From positions 186,001-250,000 of the forward strand of contig NZ_RQET01000013.1 in assembly GCF_004769195.1 (NCBI RefSeq): DNA of 64,000 bases. The letters are read 5' to 3'. This stretch comes from Leptospira fletcheri. GTDB lineage: Bacteria > Spirochaetota > Leptospiria > Leptospirales > Leptospiraceae. The notes beneath the pieces were generated by a model, which made no database searches, was not told the origin of the DNA, and saw nothing but the letters and a program-made list of their open reading frames with translations. Below are positions 1 through 8,910 of the stretch, in pieces (positions within the stretch are counted from its first letter, which is position 1; each line of letters starts with the position of its first letter). Both the position numbers and the translations under genes were made by a program.

Positions 1-408
1 CTGGATGCGTACATCAAATTGGGCCGTTGCACGGATTCGATCCGATCGATGGAAGACAAGATTCTAAACCAATTCGGTCTTACGAGCGGACAATTCGGTT
101 GCCTGGAAACGTTGCACCATTTGGGTCCCATGTGCCAAAAAGAGATCGGCCAGAAGATCTTTTCTTGTGAAGGGAACATTACTCAGATCGTAGACAATCT
201 CGAAAAAAGAGGATTGGTGCAAAGGGTTCGTAGCGAGGAAGATAGAAGGTACTTCATCGTCAACCTGACGGAATCGGGAAAGGAACTCATCTGCAAAGTC
301 TTTCCGACCTATTTGGAACACCTTAAAGATAGGATGTCCCCTCTTTCGGACGAGGATTTAAAACAACTGGGGAATATCTGCAAAACTGTCGGTATTCGAG
401 AAGCGTAA
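1..408 (+). CDS. MarR-family transcriptional regulator (5' end outside window)
   Basis: The frame is open from base 1, so the gene starts upstream; the TTG at 19 is probably internal. It encodes a winged-helix DNA-binding protein of the MarR family. The visible order fits: an N-terminal helix, a helix-turn-helix (around [17 protein letters not shown]), a recognition helix with [15 protein letters not shown], and the wing with [19 protein letters not shown], where D-R-R is the classic MarR wing motif. A C-terminal dimerisation helix follows. Such proteins usually repress nearby efflux, stress or metabolic genes, but the target is not visible because the upstream side is missing. A hairpin terminator follows at 437-464. 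Confidence 0.88.
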   Translation: MDAYIKLGRCTDSIRSMEDKILNQFGLTSGQFGCLETLHHLGPMCQKEIGQKIFSCEGNITQIVDNLEKRGLVQRVRSEEDRRYFIVNLTESGKELICKVFPTYLEHLKDRMSPLSDEDLKQLGNICKTVGIREA

Positions 409-436
409 AAAACGCACGCATAACTACTACCTATTC

Positions 437-464
437 AAGGGGCCGAAAGGCCTCTTTTTTTATT
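437..464 (+). terminator. Rho-independent terminator after marR-like gene
   Basis: A seven-base-pair stem (AGGGGCC / GGCCTCT, one G-U pair) with a GAAA tetraloop is followed directly by a run of T. It lies 30 bases after the MarR stop codon and ends that transcript. Confidence 0.85.
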
Positions 465-569
465 TTCTTACAAACGCCAGACTTTTTTCACAAATACGAA
501 CGGTCAATTCCGCATAAAAACGGAAATGAGAAGCGTAAAAAGGATTATTTTAAAACCTAGAGATAGTCT

Positions 570-1955
570 ATGATTCAGGACATGGTACCGGGCTCGAGAT
601 CAGGATTTTTCCGAAGAATTCGTTACGCAGTTTCGGATTACGTTCTTCCGGATAGATCGATCTCCCAAGGACTTCCGTTTTGGCGGGAATTGGTGCTTTC
701 TTCCCTGATCCTAGCGATGACCGTACTCGGTTCCTTGGCCTACCTTCCGAGCGTACTCTTGGCCCTCCGAGAAAAGATCTTTTCCGTCGTACTAATCGAT
801 ACTCTAGCCTTGGTTCTGGTATTCATATTGTTCTTCGGGAAAAAACTGCCCTTTTCCCTACGCTCCTCGGGAGTACTTGTACTGAATTACTTTTTGGGAA
901 CTTCCTTACTTGTCATTTTAGGTCCGGCGGGAGGAGGAATGATCTGGCTCTTTCCCTTTCCGGTTTTTACCGGAATCCTATTCGGGATCGTTCCCTGCCT
1001 TTGGGCTTTGCTTGGAAATTTCTTTTCCATCGTGATCGCCTCTATTGCGTTGAGTCGATTTCAACTCGCATGGAGCATGCCCGTGGAAGTACTGTATGTC
1101 GTAGGTTTCAATTTCGTCGTCGCCGATGCGATCGTATGCGTTTCCTTAACAGTGTTGATGTTGGGACTGCAGAAAAATATAGAGAGAAAGAATCATTTTT
1201 TGGAATATCTGAAGAGACGTCGGTTCCAAATTTCCCGCTCCAAACGAAATCTGGAGTCCGAGATTTTAAGACGTGCGGAAATGGAAACGAGGCTGGAGGA
1301 AAATCTGAAGGAAAAAGAGGTTCTTCTTCAGGAGATCCACCATCGCGTCAAAAACAATCTTCAGATCGTTTCCGGGATGCTCAACCTGCAGAACATGTAC
1401 GCCCAGGACGGCGTGACTGCGGAAGCACTGGAAAAAGCACAGGATAGAATCCGGGCCATGGCCTTGATTCATGACCATCTTTACCAACAGGGAAATTTTT
1501 CCACGGTAGCGATGAACCAGTATCTGGAATCCCTTCTAAATCACCTGATTCTTTCGCAAGCGCCTCCCGGAAACAGGATCGAATTCGAAACAGAGTGGAA
1601 TCATATTCCCATTCCGATGGAAAAAGCGATTCCTTGCGGATTGATCGTGACGGAACTCATTTCCAACGCGTTAAAGCACGCGTTTCCGAACGGAAGAAAG
1701 GGAAAGATCTTCGTCCGCCTTGAAGAGACCGAAGACGGATTGACTCTTTGCGTAAAGGACGACGGAATCGGACTGCCGAAAGATTCGCCGGCCTTCCATT
1801 TTTTAAGTACGGGAAAAATGCCGAACAAGGACGGGGAACAGTACGATTCTTTAGGTTTGATGATCATCCGATCTTTGGCCGGTCAGTTGAAGGCGAAATT
1901 GATTTTGGAACCTTGCGCAGGCACCGCGGTCCGCTTGGTCTTTTCCAAATTCTGA
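570..1955 (+). CDS. Membrane sensor histidine kinase, HisKA_2 (HWE-like) type
   Basis: This 461-residue protein has about six hydrophobic segments in residues 25-210, then a charged linker helix (about 215-250). The kinase core carries the phospho-acceptor motif EIHHRVKNNLQIV, with the histidines at residues 257-258, followed by a HATPase domain with the N-box (LIVTELISNALKHAFPNG) and a G1-type KDDGIGLP. The EIHHRVKNN form of the H-box marks the HisKA_2 family. There is no extracytoplasmic sensor domain of note, so the signal is probably sensed within the membrane. No response regulator gene is adjacent, so it is an orphan. The ATG at 570 has a weak AGAGATAG upstream. Confidence 0.9.
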   Translation: MIQDMVPGSRSGFFRRIRYAVSDYVLPDRSISQGLPFWRELVLSSLILAMTVLGSLAYLPSVLLALREKIFSVVLIDTLALVLVFILFFGKKLPFSLRSSGVLVLNYFLGTSLLVILGPAGGGMIWLFPFPVFTGILFGIVPCLWALLGNFFSIVIASIALSRFQLAWSMPVEVLYVVGFNFVVADAIVCVSLTVLMLGLQKNIERKNHFLEYLKRRRFQISRSKRNLESEILRRAEMETRLEENLKEKEVLLQEIHHRVKNNLQIVSGMLNLQNMYAQDGVTAEALEKAQDRIRAMALIHDHLYQQGNFSTVAMNQYLESLLNHLILSQAPPGNRIEFETEWNHIPIPMEKAIPCGLIVTELISNALKHAFPNGRKGKIFVRLEETEDGLTLCVKDDGIGLPKDSPAFHFLSTGKMPNKDGEQYDSLGLMIIRSLAGQLKAKLILEPCAGTAVRLVFSKF

Positions 1956-2037
1956 ACGGAATGTGCATCCGAAAAAGAAAAGGAATCGAAAAAATGAATT
2001 CGTTTCCTGAATCCGTCTTAGATACAATGTCCTGACA

Positions 2038-2322
2038 ATGAATAGAGTGACCCACGACACGAATTCCCGAAAATTCTTTTTGATAGAAGAGGACCAGGAA
2101 GCGTCCTTATCCTATTCCGAAATAGGTTCGGAAATCTGGAATCTCACTCATACCTTCGTTCCGGCTCGTTTGCGGGGAAAAGGTTTGGCGGAAGTGTTGA
2201 CTCGAGCCGCCCTAGAAACCGCCAAAGCCGAAGGGAAAAAAATCGTTCCTTCCTGCTCCTATGTGGAAAGTTTCCTAAAACGGAAAGGAAAAGAATATTC
2301 CGATTTGGTCGCCCACCCGTGA
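2038..2322 (+). CDS. Small GNAT-type N-acetyltransferase (YjdJ-like)
   Basis: This 94-residue protein belongs to the short GCN5-related acetyltransferases. The acetyl-CoA pyrophosphate-binding segment is visible as ARLRGKGLAEVLTRAALETA, with the R-x-x-G-x-G/A signature, and a C-terminal SYVESFLKRKGKEYSDLV typical of the family. The substrate is unknown. The stop codon overlaps the GTG start of the next gene by four bases (GTGA), so the two are likely translationally coupled. Confidence 0.85.
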   Translation: MNRVTHDTNSRKFFLIEEDQEASLSYSEIGSEIWNLTHTFVPARLRGKGLAEVLTRAALETAKAEGKKIVPSCSYVESFLKRKGKEYSDLVAHP

Positions 2323-2684
2323 TCCACCATATCGCGATCGCCACGGAAGACCCTGCTCTGTTAAAAAATTTTTACGAGCGACTTCCGAACCTGAGATTCG
2401 AAAAGGACCATTTTACCCCGGACGGAAAATTGAGATCCAGTTGGTTTCTGGCAGGTCAGACAAGATTGATGATCGAACGGGAAAAAAAGAAACTCGGACC
2501 TCATGCCTTGGTTTTTTCCGCGGAAACTCCGGAGATACGTAAAAGAGTGGAATCACTCTTGGAATCGAAAATCGAAGACCGTACCGAATTTACGGTATAT
2601 TTCCGCGACCCCGACGGAAATCGTTTGGGTTATAGCTCCTATCCGAGTTCCTGGAAGGAAGGGAGAAATTCCGAAAACGTTTAA
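2319..2684 (+). CDS. VOC-superfamily (glyoxalase/dioxygenase-like) protein
   Basis: This 121-residue protein begins with a GTG overlapping the preceding stop. It starts IHHIAIATEDPALLKNFYE, with the histidine in the first strand that binds metal in the vicinal-oxygen-chelate fold. It ends with YFRDPDGNRLGYSSYP, the usual DPDGN turn of the second half. The length is right for a single VOC unit. The substrate cannot be deduced. Its 3' end overlaps the convergent flavoprotein gene by four bases. Confidence 0.85.
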   Translation: MIHHIAIATEDPALLKNFYERLPNLRFEKDHFTPDGKLRSSWFLAGQTRLMIEREKKKLGPHALVFSAETPEIRKRVESLLESKIEDRTEFTVYFRDPDGNRLGYSSYPSSWKEGRNSENV

Positions 2685-3940
2685 GTCGAGGAGGGAACGT
2701 CCCGTGTGATTCCCTTCGCGGCGAGAAAAGAAGTGGTCCACGCATTTTGGAAATTGAAACCTCCGGTGATTCCGTCTATGTCCAAAATTTCACCGGCAAA
2801 ATGCAACCCGGGAACAATGCGACTTTCCATGGTTTTGAAATCCACTTCCTTTCGCTTGATTCCGCCGCAGGTAACGAATTCCTCCTTAAAGACCCCTTTT
2901 CCTCGAATCTGAAATACGGTTCTCTTCAATGCATCTTCCGCTTCACGGAGTTGTTTCGAGGAAAGTTCTGACCAGCGTTTTTCTCCCGATCGATCCCAGA
3001 TTCGTTCCCAGAGTCTGGCAGGTAAACGGAACTCGGGTGCCGCAGAAGGTCTTTTGGAAGGAATCCTTTCCCTTGCCAAACGAAACGTCTCGCGGACTTC
3101 TTCTCTAGTTACGCCCGGAATCCAATCCAGATGTAGGGAAGTTTTATATTCGCAGGACGCGAGTTCTCGAGCCCCCCAAGCTGATAATTTCAGTACGCCG
3201 GGTCCGCTGAGTCCCCAATGAGTAACCAAAACCGGACCGGACTGTTGCAATTTAAAGTCGGGAAGAGACACCTCCGCTTCCGGTACGCTTAGGCCCTGAA
3301 GGCCTTCGATAAACGGATCCGAAATCTCGAATGTAAACAAGGAAGGAGCCGGAGTCTCTATGCTGTGTCCCATATTTTTTGCCCAATCCCAGACCTTCCT
3401 GGAAGATCCGGAGGCCAAGAGCACTCGATGAAAATCCTGCTGGCCTCCTTCCCATTTCACAGTAAACCCGCCTTCTTCCTCCGTATTTCTAGGAAAAATA
3501 CCCAGAACGGGAACCTTGGTGCGGATCGAAACGCCAGATTCTTTGGCTTCCCGCAAAAGACATTCCACGATCGTATTCGAATCGTCCGTTACCGGGAACA
3601 TTCTACCGTCTGCTTCCGTCTTTAAACGAACTCCGTGTTCTTCGAACCACCGGATCGTGTCCTTGGGCTGGAAACTTTCGAATGCATACTTCAGTTCGCG
3701 TCCTCCCCTAGGATAACGCTTGGATAATTCCTCCGGATCAAAACAGGCGTGGGTGACGTTGCACCTTCCTCCTCCGGAAATGCGGACCCTGGAAAGAACG
3801 TTAGGCGATTTTTCCAAAAGCACCACGTTGTAGGTTCCGAGGGAAAGCCTACGAGTCTGGATGGCTCCGAAAAAACCGGCCGCCCCTCCTCCGATCACTG
3901 CAATGCTTTTTTCTTTTTCCTCTTTGGGCAATCGATCCAC
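2681..3940 (-). CDS. NAD(P)/FAD-dependent flavoprotein, HI0933/BaiN family
   Basis: This 419-residue protein has an N-terminal Rossmann FAD motif (AVIGGGAAGFFGA) and the family-specific RISGGGRCNVTH at about residue 55. The C terminus holds GVFKEEFVTCGGIKRKEV and LHFAGEILDIDGITGGFNFQNAW, the conserved FAD-closing segment of the HI0933/YhiN group. Family members are oxidoreductases of mostly unproven substrate; BaiN has been implicated in bile-acid reduction in gut bacteria, which need not apply here. The start codon is GTG. It is read leftwards after the pirin gene, 35 bases downstream of it, so both may be on one transcript. Confidence 0.9.
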   Translation of the reverse strand: MDRLPKEEKEKSIAVIGGGAAGFFGAIQTRRLSLGTYNVVLLEKSPNVLSRVRISGGGRCNVTHACFDPEELSKRYPRGGRELKYAFESFQPKDTIRWFEEHGVRLKTEADGRMFPVTDDSNTIVECLLREAKESGVSIRTKVPVLGIFPRNTEEEGGFTVKWEGGQQDFHRVLLASGSSRKVWDWAKNMGHSIETPAPSLFTFEISDPFIEGLQGLSVPEAEVSLPDFKLQQSGPVLVTHWGLSGPGVLKLSAWGARELASCEYKTSLHLDWIPGVTREEVRETFRLARERIPSKRPSAAPEFRLPARLWERIWDRSGEKRWSELSSKQLREAEDALKRTVFQIRGKGVFKEEFVTCGGIKRKEVDFKTMESRIVPGLHFAGEILDIDGITGGFNFQNAWTTSFLAAKGITRDVPSST

Positions 3941-3975
3941 CTTGCGGACTTTTCTCCACCCATCTTTCCGAGCGG

Positions 3976-4845
3976 TTAAAGAATCTCACCCATTTTTCCG
4001 GCGGAATAATCTTCGAAGGCTTGCTGGATTTCCTGGGGAGTGTTCATGACGAAAGGACCATATCTTGCTACGGGTTCCTTCAGAGGGACTCCTCCTAAAA
4101 TTAAAAGTTCCCATTCGAAATCCTCGGGAGCTCGTAAGGTGATCGAACCTTCCTCCGCTCCGAAGTAGAGCGTTTCGCCCTCTTCCACTTCGATTTCTCC
4201 CTCTGCATCCACGGCGGTTCCCCCGCCTACAAAAGGATAGGCGAGTGCCGTACATTCTTTCGGAACCGGAATCTCCGCCCAAGATCCGGGAGATAATTTC
4301 ACATGAAAAAACACGATGGGAGTTTGGGTCTGAATAATTGCGGAAGTTCCCCAACATTCTCCCGCCACGACTTTTACCCAAGCTCCGTCCTTTTCTACGA
4401 CGGGAAGCTGAGAGGAGTCAACCTCCTGGTATCCGGGAGAAATGAGCTTTTTATCCTGGGGAAGGTTGACCCAGATCTGAAATCCGTGCATCCGCCCTCC
4501 CGAATTTTGAAACTCTCGGGAAGGCATCTCGGAATGTACCAAACCGGAGCCTGCAGTCATCCATTGGATTCCTCCCGACCTTAATTTTCCGGAATGCCCC
4601 CACGAATCCTTATGTTCCATTTCTCCGGAGAGAAGGTAGGTTACCGTTTCAAATCCTCTATGCGGATGATCGGGAGCCCCGATCGCTTCTCCCGGAGAAT
4701 AAATCACCGGACCCATTTCATCCAAAAGTAAAAACGGATCCCAATAGGAAAAGCCCTGCACCGGGAAGGGTCGCCGGACCGGAAACCCTCCTCCTTCCAA
4801 CATTTTCTCCGCAATTCTCGTACCGATAATTCTTCTAAATCCCAT
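3976..4845 (-). CDS. Pirin-family cupin protein
   Basis: This 289-residue bicupin has the N-terminal pirin metal-binding region HPHRGFETVTYLLSGEMEHKD, with its histidines and glutamate. The C-terminal pirin domain ends FVMNTPQEIQQAFEDYSAGKMG. Bacterial pirins bind iron and some show quercetinase activity; others act as redox-dependent modulators. The gene is divergent from the hybrid kinase at 4983 and sits upstream of the flavoprotein gene. Confidence 0.92.
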   Translation of the reverse strand: MGFRRIIGTRIAEKMLEGGGFPVRRPFPVQGFSYWDPFLLLDEMGPVIYSPGEAIGAPDHPHRGFETVTYLLSGEMEHKDSWGHSGKLRSGGIQWMTAGSGLVHSEMPSREFQNSGGRMHGFQIWVNLPQDKKLISPGYQEVDSSQLPVVEKDGAWVKVVAGECWGTSAIIQTQTPIVFFHVKLSPGSWAEIPVPKECTALAYPFVGGGTAVDAEGEIEVEEGETLYFGAEEGSITLRAPEDFEWELLILGGVPLKEPVARYGPFVMNTPQEIQQAFEDYSAGKMGEIL

Positions 4846-4982
4846 TGACCCCCGAACCTACATTGATTGGACTATTTCCGGAAAAACTTCCGTCTTAAAA
4901 ACTTGGAAGGCCGGGCAAAACCCTTGTTTTTTTCTCAGCCCTTCCCAGAATCTGTGGATATTCTCCGATTCCTAACCTTTTT

Positions 4983-6692
4983 ATGGATTCCCCTCGTCCT
5001 TATTCCGTCGCACCGTTACCTGCAAACGAACTCTCTCGCCTTCGGGAATTAAAAAAATACGATATTCTAGATACTCCGCCGGAAAAGAAATACGACGGAA
5101 TCACGAAGGCCGCCTCCTTGATCTGCGGAACTCCCATCGCCTTGATTTCCTTAATCGATGAAAAGAGGCAATGGTTCAAGTCCAGAGTAGGATTGGACAC
5201 GGAGGAAACCCAGAGAGAAGCATCTTTCTGTCAATTCGCGTTACTCGGTTCGGATATTTATATCGTAAACGACGCAGCCCAGGATCCCAAATTCGAAAAA
5301 AATCCGTCCGTACTCGGCCCGCCTTACGTTCGATTCTATGCGGGAGCTCCTTTGATGACACCTTCCGGCTCGGTGATCGGAACTCTCTGCGTGATAGATA
5401 CCGTACCTAAAAACTTGGATCCTAGACAACTAGAGGCATTACGCGCGTTAGCCGATTCCGTGATCGCGTACATGGAATTGGAAGCGAATTCGAGAGAACT
5501 GATCCGAGCCCAAGCCGTCAGCCTGGATCTGCAAAAGGCGAGAGAACAGTTTTTCGTGAATATGAATCACGAGTTTCGGACCCCCGTACATGGAATTCTG
5601 GGAATGGTGGATCTGATCCGACAAACGGAGATCGATCGTATGCAATCGGAATATCTGGATTCCGTCCAGGAAAGCGGAGAGCATCTCATTCATTTGATAA
5701 ACGACGCGATCGATTTTAGCAAAGCGGAATCCGGGACCTTGGTTTTAAGTTCGCTCGAATTCGATCTGATTTCTTTAATCCGGGAGATCGCAACCTCGGC
5801 GGAAAAAGAGGCGAAGCAGAACGGATTGAAGTTCGTTTTAAATCTTCCGCAGGGGATTTCAGAATTGATCGTCAAATCGGATCCTCGCAGAATCCAACAG
5901 GTATTCTCCAATCTTCTTTCCAACGCGTTGAAGTTCACGGAACAGGGCAGAATAGAATTCTATTTCAAGGAAGTGTCGGTTTCCGAAAAGAACGTACAAG
6001 GAAGGATCGGGGTCATTGATACGGGAATCGGAATCGCGGAGAAAAGAATCCTAGGACTGTTCGAAGCCTTTTCCCAAATCGACGCATCCATTTCCAGGAA
6101 GTACGGCGGGACCGGATTGGGTTTGGCCTTGTGCAAAAAAATCTGCGATACCCTGGGTTGGAAGATCGGAGCGAAAAGCGTTTTATGGCAAGGAAGCGAA
6201 TTCATCCTCGAAATCGACCTTCCGAAAGCGACATTCCCCCTGCGTTCCGGAAACCAAGCGGAACGATCCATATCGAAAATAACGGATTTTTCCGGCTATT
6301 CCACGACCAGCATTCTAGTCGCGGAAGACAATCCGGTGAACCAGAAATTGATCCGCAGGATGTTGGAACAAATGGGTTTAAGCTGCGAGATCGTTTCAAA
6401 CGGTTTGGAAGTGCTCGCTTTTTGGGAGAAATGGGAAATCGATCTGCTTCTACTGGACATCCAGATGCCGGAACTCAGCGGAATAGACACTGCGAGAATC
6501 CTCAAAATGAAACCTTCTTCCCGCAAAATTCCCTGGATCATCGCAGTTACGGCGCACGATAGCCCGGAGGACAGAGCGGAATGTGCTCAGGCCGGAATAG
6601 ACGATTACTTGGGAAAACCGTTTCGCATCGAAGAACTCGCGGAGAAAATCCGCGAATATCTACGCAAAGCGGGGTTATCGCTTCCCAAGTAA
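4983..6692 (+). CDS. Cytoplasmic GAF-domain hybrid histidine kinase with C-terminal receiver
   Basis: This 569-residue protein has no membrane segment. A GAF domain (about residues 25-165) is followed by a HisKA dimerisation domain with NMNHEFRTPVHG, phospho-acceptor His196. A HATPase domain has NLLSNALKFT, DTGIGI and YGGTGLGLALCKK. A receiver domain (about 437-560) has its phospho-acceptor Asp492 in LLLLDIQMPELSG. It is a complete hybrid kinase able to pass phosphate internally; the downstream Hpt partner is not nearby. It probably senses a cytoplasmic small molecule or redox state, judging from the GAF domain. There is no clear ribosome-binding site before the ATG. Confidence 0.93.
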   Translation: MDSPRPYSVAPLPANELSRLRELKKYDILDTPPEKKYDGITKAASLICGTPIALISLIDEKRQWFKSRVGLDTEETQREASFCQFALLGSDIYIVNDAAQDPKFEKNPSVLGPPYVRFYAGAPLMTPSGSVIGTLCVIDTVPKNLDPRQLEALRALADSVIAYMELEANSRELIRAQAVSLDLQKAREQFFVNMNHEFRTPVHGILGMVDLIRQTEIDRMQSEYLDSVQESGEHLIHLINDAIDFSKAESGTLVLSSLEFDLISLIREIATSAEKEAKQNGLKFVLNLPQGISELIVKSDPRRIQQVFSNLLSNALKFTEQGRIEFYFKEVSVSEKNVQGRIGVIDTGIGIAEKRILGLFEAFSQIDASISRKYGGTGLGLALCKKICDTLGWKIGAKSVLWQGSEFILEIDLPKATFPLRSGNQAERSISKITDFSGYSTTSILVAEDNPVNQKLIRRMLEQMGLSCEIVSNGLEVLAFWEKWEIDLLLLDIQMPELSGIDTARILKMKPSSRKIPWIIAVTAHDSPEDRAECAQAGIDDYLGKPFRIEELAEKIREYLRKAGLSLPK

Positions 6693-6719
6693 TCGTGACG
6701 TTCGTTCATGCGGAAGGAA

Positions 6720-7316
6720 TCAATCCCTAAAAAGAAAATTCGAAATCATCCGCTTCCCTCCTTCCGTCGCGAAAGATTCCGGATGGAATTGTATTCCTTC
6801 CGAAGGTTTCGTCTTATGACGTATGCCCATCAATTCGTCTCCGGCAAAAGAGGTCCTGGTCCATTCCTCCGAAAGCCCTTCCGGGTCCACTATGAGGGAA
6901 TGATAACGCATAACGTTCAATCCGTCCGGTAATCCTTGGAACACCCCCTTGCCGTCGTGCGAGATCTCCGATAATTTTCCGTGCATCGGAAGCCTGGCCG
7001 GAACGATCTTAGCGCCCGCTAAAAAGGCCATGCCCTGCATGCCCAGACAAACCCCTAAAATCGGAACTCTCCCGCTCAATTCCCGAAGGATGAGGGAAGA
7101 AACCCCGAAATATTCGTGATTTTCCGGAGTCCCGGGTCCGGGGGAAAGAACGATCCTGTCGTACTTAGCGGATTCTATTTTGGAGAATCCGATTTCGTCG
7201 TGGCGGAACACGTCTAGCCTGAATCTGGAAGCGTATTCCTCCTCAAGAATCTCTCCCAAAAATTGAAAGAGATTGTATGTAAAAGAATCGTAATGATCGA
7301 TCAACAAAACCTTCAT
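6720..7316 (-). CDS. trpG: Glutamine amidotransferase, anthranilate/aminodeoxychorismate synthase component II
   Basis: This 198-residue class I glutamine amidotransferase supplies ammonia from glutamine to the chorismate-binding partner encoded just upstream. Visible markers are LLIDHYDSFTYNLFQFLG at the N terminus, VLSPGPGTPEN for the oxyanion region, the nucleophile Cys90 in GVCLGMQG, and the catalytic His-Glu in IQFHPESFATEGG. The ATG overlaps the stop of the component I gene by four bases, so the two subunits are coupled. Whether the pair makes anthranilate (TrpG) or 4-amino-4-deoxychorismate (PabA) cannot be settled by sequence reading; bifunctional use is common. A trp role is favoured by the Trp codons in the operon leader. 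Confidence 0.88.
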   Translation of the reverse strand: MKVLLIDHYDSFTYNLFQFLGEILEEEYASRFRLDVFRHDEIGFSKIESAKYDRIVLSPGPGTPENHEYFGVSSLILRELSGRVPILGVCLGMQGMAFLAGAKIVPARLPMHGKLSEISHDGKGVFQGLPDGLNVMRYHSLIVDPEGLSEEWTRTSFAGDELMGIRHKTKPSEGIQFHPESFATEGGKRMISNFLFRD

Positions 7317-8740
7317 AGGCTCACCTCCCGGATCGCGCTTAAAACCGATCCCATTTTATGTTTGATTTCCTCGTATTCGTCGTCCGCTTCGGAATCGAAT
7401 ACTACACCGCCGGAAGCCCGTAGGAATCCTTCGTTTTCGGTACGGAAGAAGCTGCGGATCGGAATGCAGAAAGAGCAGTTTCCGTCGAATCCGAATCGTC
7501 CCACCGCGCCACCGTAAGGACCCCGGGGATCGTTTTCTATCCTATCTATGATCCGCATGGATTCCACTTTTGGCGCACCGCTTAACGTTCCCGTGGGAAA
7601 CGAAGAAGCCAAGCCGTCGAAAGCGTCTCTCCCCGGCCGGAGAATCCCGGAAATCTCCGTAGACAGATGCTGTACGTGGCTGAACCGTTTCAAGGAGAAG
7701 GAATTCCTTACTTTTACGGTACCGAACTTCGCGATTCTACCTAGATCGTTTCGATGCAGGTCCACCAGCATATTGTGCTCCGCGATTTCTTTCGGATCCG
7801 AAAGCAGGTGTTCCGCCAGAATCCTATCCTCCTCCACGTCCTTGCCCCTCCGAGTCGTTCCCGCGAGAGGAAAGGATTCCACGACACCGTCCTTCAATCG
7901 GAACAATAACTCCGGACTCGCTCCCAGAAGCGACCGATCGCCGAAGGAGAGATAAAACATGTAAGGAGAAGGATTCAAAGTCCGTAAGGCCTCGTATAAG
8001 CGAAGGTCCTCCCCTTGGATCTCGTAAGAACGCTTGAATCCGATCTGACACTGGAACGTATTCCCCGCGCGGATTTCCGACATGGCTTCCGAGACCATCT
8101 TACGGTGCTCTTCCCGAGTCCTGGAATCTCCCAAATCTTTCAGAGATATGGCGGATCCCGTCAAACTCCGTTTTTTGAAGATCGATTCAAAGAGAGAGTA
8201 ACGATCCGTACCATAATGAAAATAGTTAGACCTTCCCGTTCTACGATCGATCAAGATCCCGTCTTCCATCCAAGCGAACTGAAACTTAGGAAATCGAGGA
8301 TGTTCCTTCAATCGGATCCCCGGTTCCATATCGTTCACGCTTTCATAAGACAGGGTCCCGTAGAGTCCGCCGCCGCCCGCCTCCGTACATTCCATAAAGG
8401 ATCTGTAAAAAGATCCGCCTTTGTCCTCGGAATTCCGTCTCGGGGAGAGGATTTCCGACAAAGTCCGGTACGGATTTCCTTCCGCTAAAACCGTACCGTC
8501 CATTTCCAACCTATTCCCGCGCGCGGTAAAGACACGCTTCGGAAAAGCGGAAAGGAACGTATAACGGGAATTATCCGATTCCGGTCCTAAACTCTCCAAG
8601 AGTACGGCACAGGAAGATTCCGAAAGCAGATTCCTGAAAAACGGAATCGTCTCATGTTCGGTTAACGGAAATGGTTTTAAGAACGGACGAGGAGATAAGG
8701 ATTCCACCTCGCTTCTTAAATTGCTCAGATCTAAACGCAT
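7313..8740 (-). CDS. trpE: Chorismate-binding anthranilate synthase component I / PabB-like
   Basis: This 475-residue protein belongs to the anthranilate and aminodeoxychorismate synthase component I family. The C-terminal chorismate-binding domain shows IRAGNTFQCQIGFKR, NPSPYMFYLSFGD, ASPELLFRL, PLAGTTRRGK, ADPKE-like SDPKEIAEHNMLVDLHRNDLG, FPTGTLSGAPKVESM and GPYGGAVG. The LAGT and S-G-A-P-K motifs are diagnostic of the family. TrpE and PabB are hard to tell apart by eye; the operon leader with Trp codons favours TrpE. A good AAGGAG lies eight bases before the ATG. It is the second enzyme gene of the ilvB-trpE-trpG operon and overlaps trpG by four bases. Confidence 0.85.
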   Translation of the reverse strand: MRLDLSNLRSEVESLSPRPFLKPFPLTEHETIPFFRNLLSESSCAVLLESLGPESDNSRYTFLSAFPKRVFTARGNRLEMDGTVLAEGNPYRTLSEILSPRRNSEDKGGSFYRSFMECTEAGGGGLYGTLSYESVNDMEPGIRLKEHPRFPKFQFAWMEDGILIDRRTGRSNYFHYGTDRYSLFESIFKKRSLTGSAISLKDLGDSRTREEHRKMVSEAMSEIRAGNTFQCQIGFKRSYEIQGEDLRLYEALRTLNPSPYMFYLSFGDRSLLGASPELLFRLKDGVVESFPLAGTTRRGKDVEEDRILAEHLLSDPKEIAEHNMLVDLHRNDLGRIAKFGTVKVRNSFSLKRFSHVQHLSTEISGILRPGRDAFDGLASSFPTGTLSGAPKVESMRIIDRIENDPRGPYGGAVGRFGFDGNCSFCIPIRSFFRTENEGFLRASGGVVFDSEADDEYEEIKHKMGSVLSAIREVSL

Positions 8741-8763
8741 AAAATACTCCTTGATTTTTATTT

Positions 8764-8783
8764 CGGGTCGCTTAAAAGACCCG
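8764..8783. repeat. Hairpin in the trpE 5' leader
   Basis: A perfect six-base stem, CGGGTC / GACCCG with an eight-base loop, lies between the ilvB and trpE-like genes, 24 bases before the trpE start. Together with the second hairpin at 8816-8831 it shapes the intercistronic RNA. No U-run follows it in the operon direction, so it does not look like a terminator on its own. Confidence 0.5.
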
Positions 8784-8799
8784 ATCCTGCTTCGAAGGG

Positions 8800-8831
8800 T
8801 GAAAAAGAAAGATCAGGCCCCTAAAGGGGCC
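8800..8831 (-). terminator. Intercistronic GC hairpin with T-rich tail (possible weak terminator)
   Basis: Read leftwards, GGCCCC-TTTA-GGGGCC forms a perfect six-base-pair hairpin followed by TGATCTTTCTTTTTC. It lies between ilvB and trpE and overlaps the stop codon of the 29-residue ORF at 8821-8910. It could reduce read-through into trpE or stabilise the ilvB 3' end. Confidence 0.45.
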
Positions 8832-8910
8832 AATAAAAGGGGAGAAAAGAGGGGGCTTCCGCAAACTTCAAGATATACATTTCAATTTTAGGATATTCTA
8901 AATTTTTCAT
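8821..8910 (-). CDS. Possible 29-residue peptide between ilvB and trpE
   Basis: The ATG overlaps the ilvB stop codon in an ATGA arrangement, a common sign of translational coupling. The peptide ends PSFLPFYWPL and is rich in aromatic residues near its end (F, F, Y, W). Its stop codon lies inside the loop of a GC hairpin with a T-rich tail. It could be a second leader peptide for trpE or a chance reading frame. There is a GGAAATGG about 12 bases before the start but no strong ribosome-binding site. Nothing beyond the arrangement supports a function. Confidence 0.3.
   Translation of the reverse strand: MKNLEYPKIEMYILKFAEAPSFLPFYWPL

Noticed and set aside
680..1447. 255-codon plus-strand frame
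   Set aside because: It lies within the sensor kinase gene in another frame; the residues have no domain pattern.
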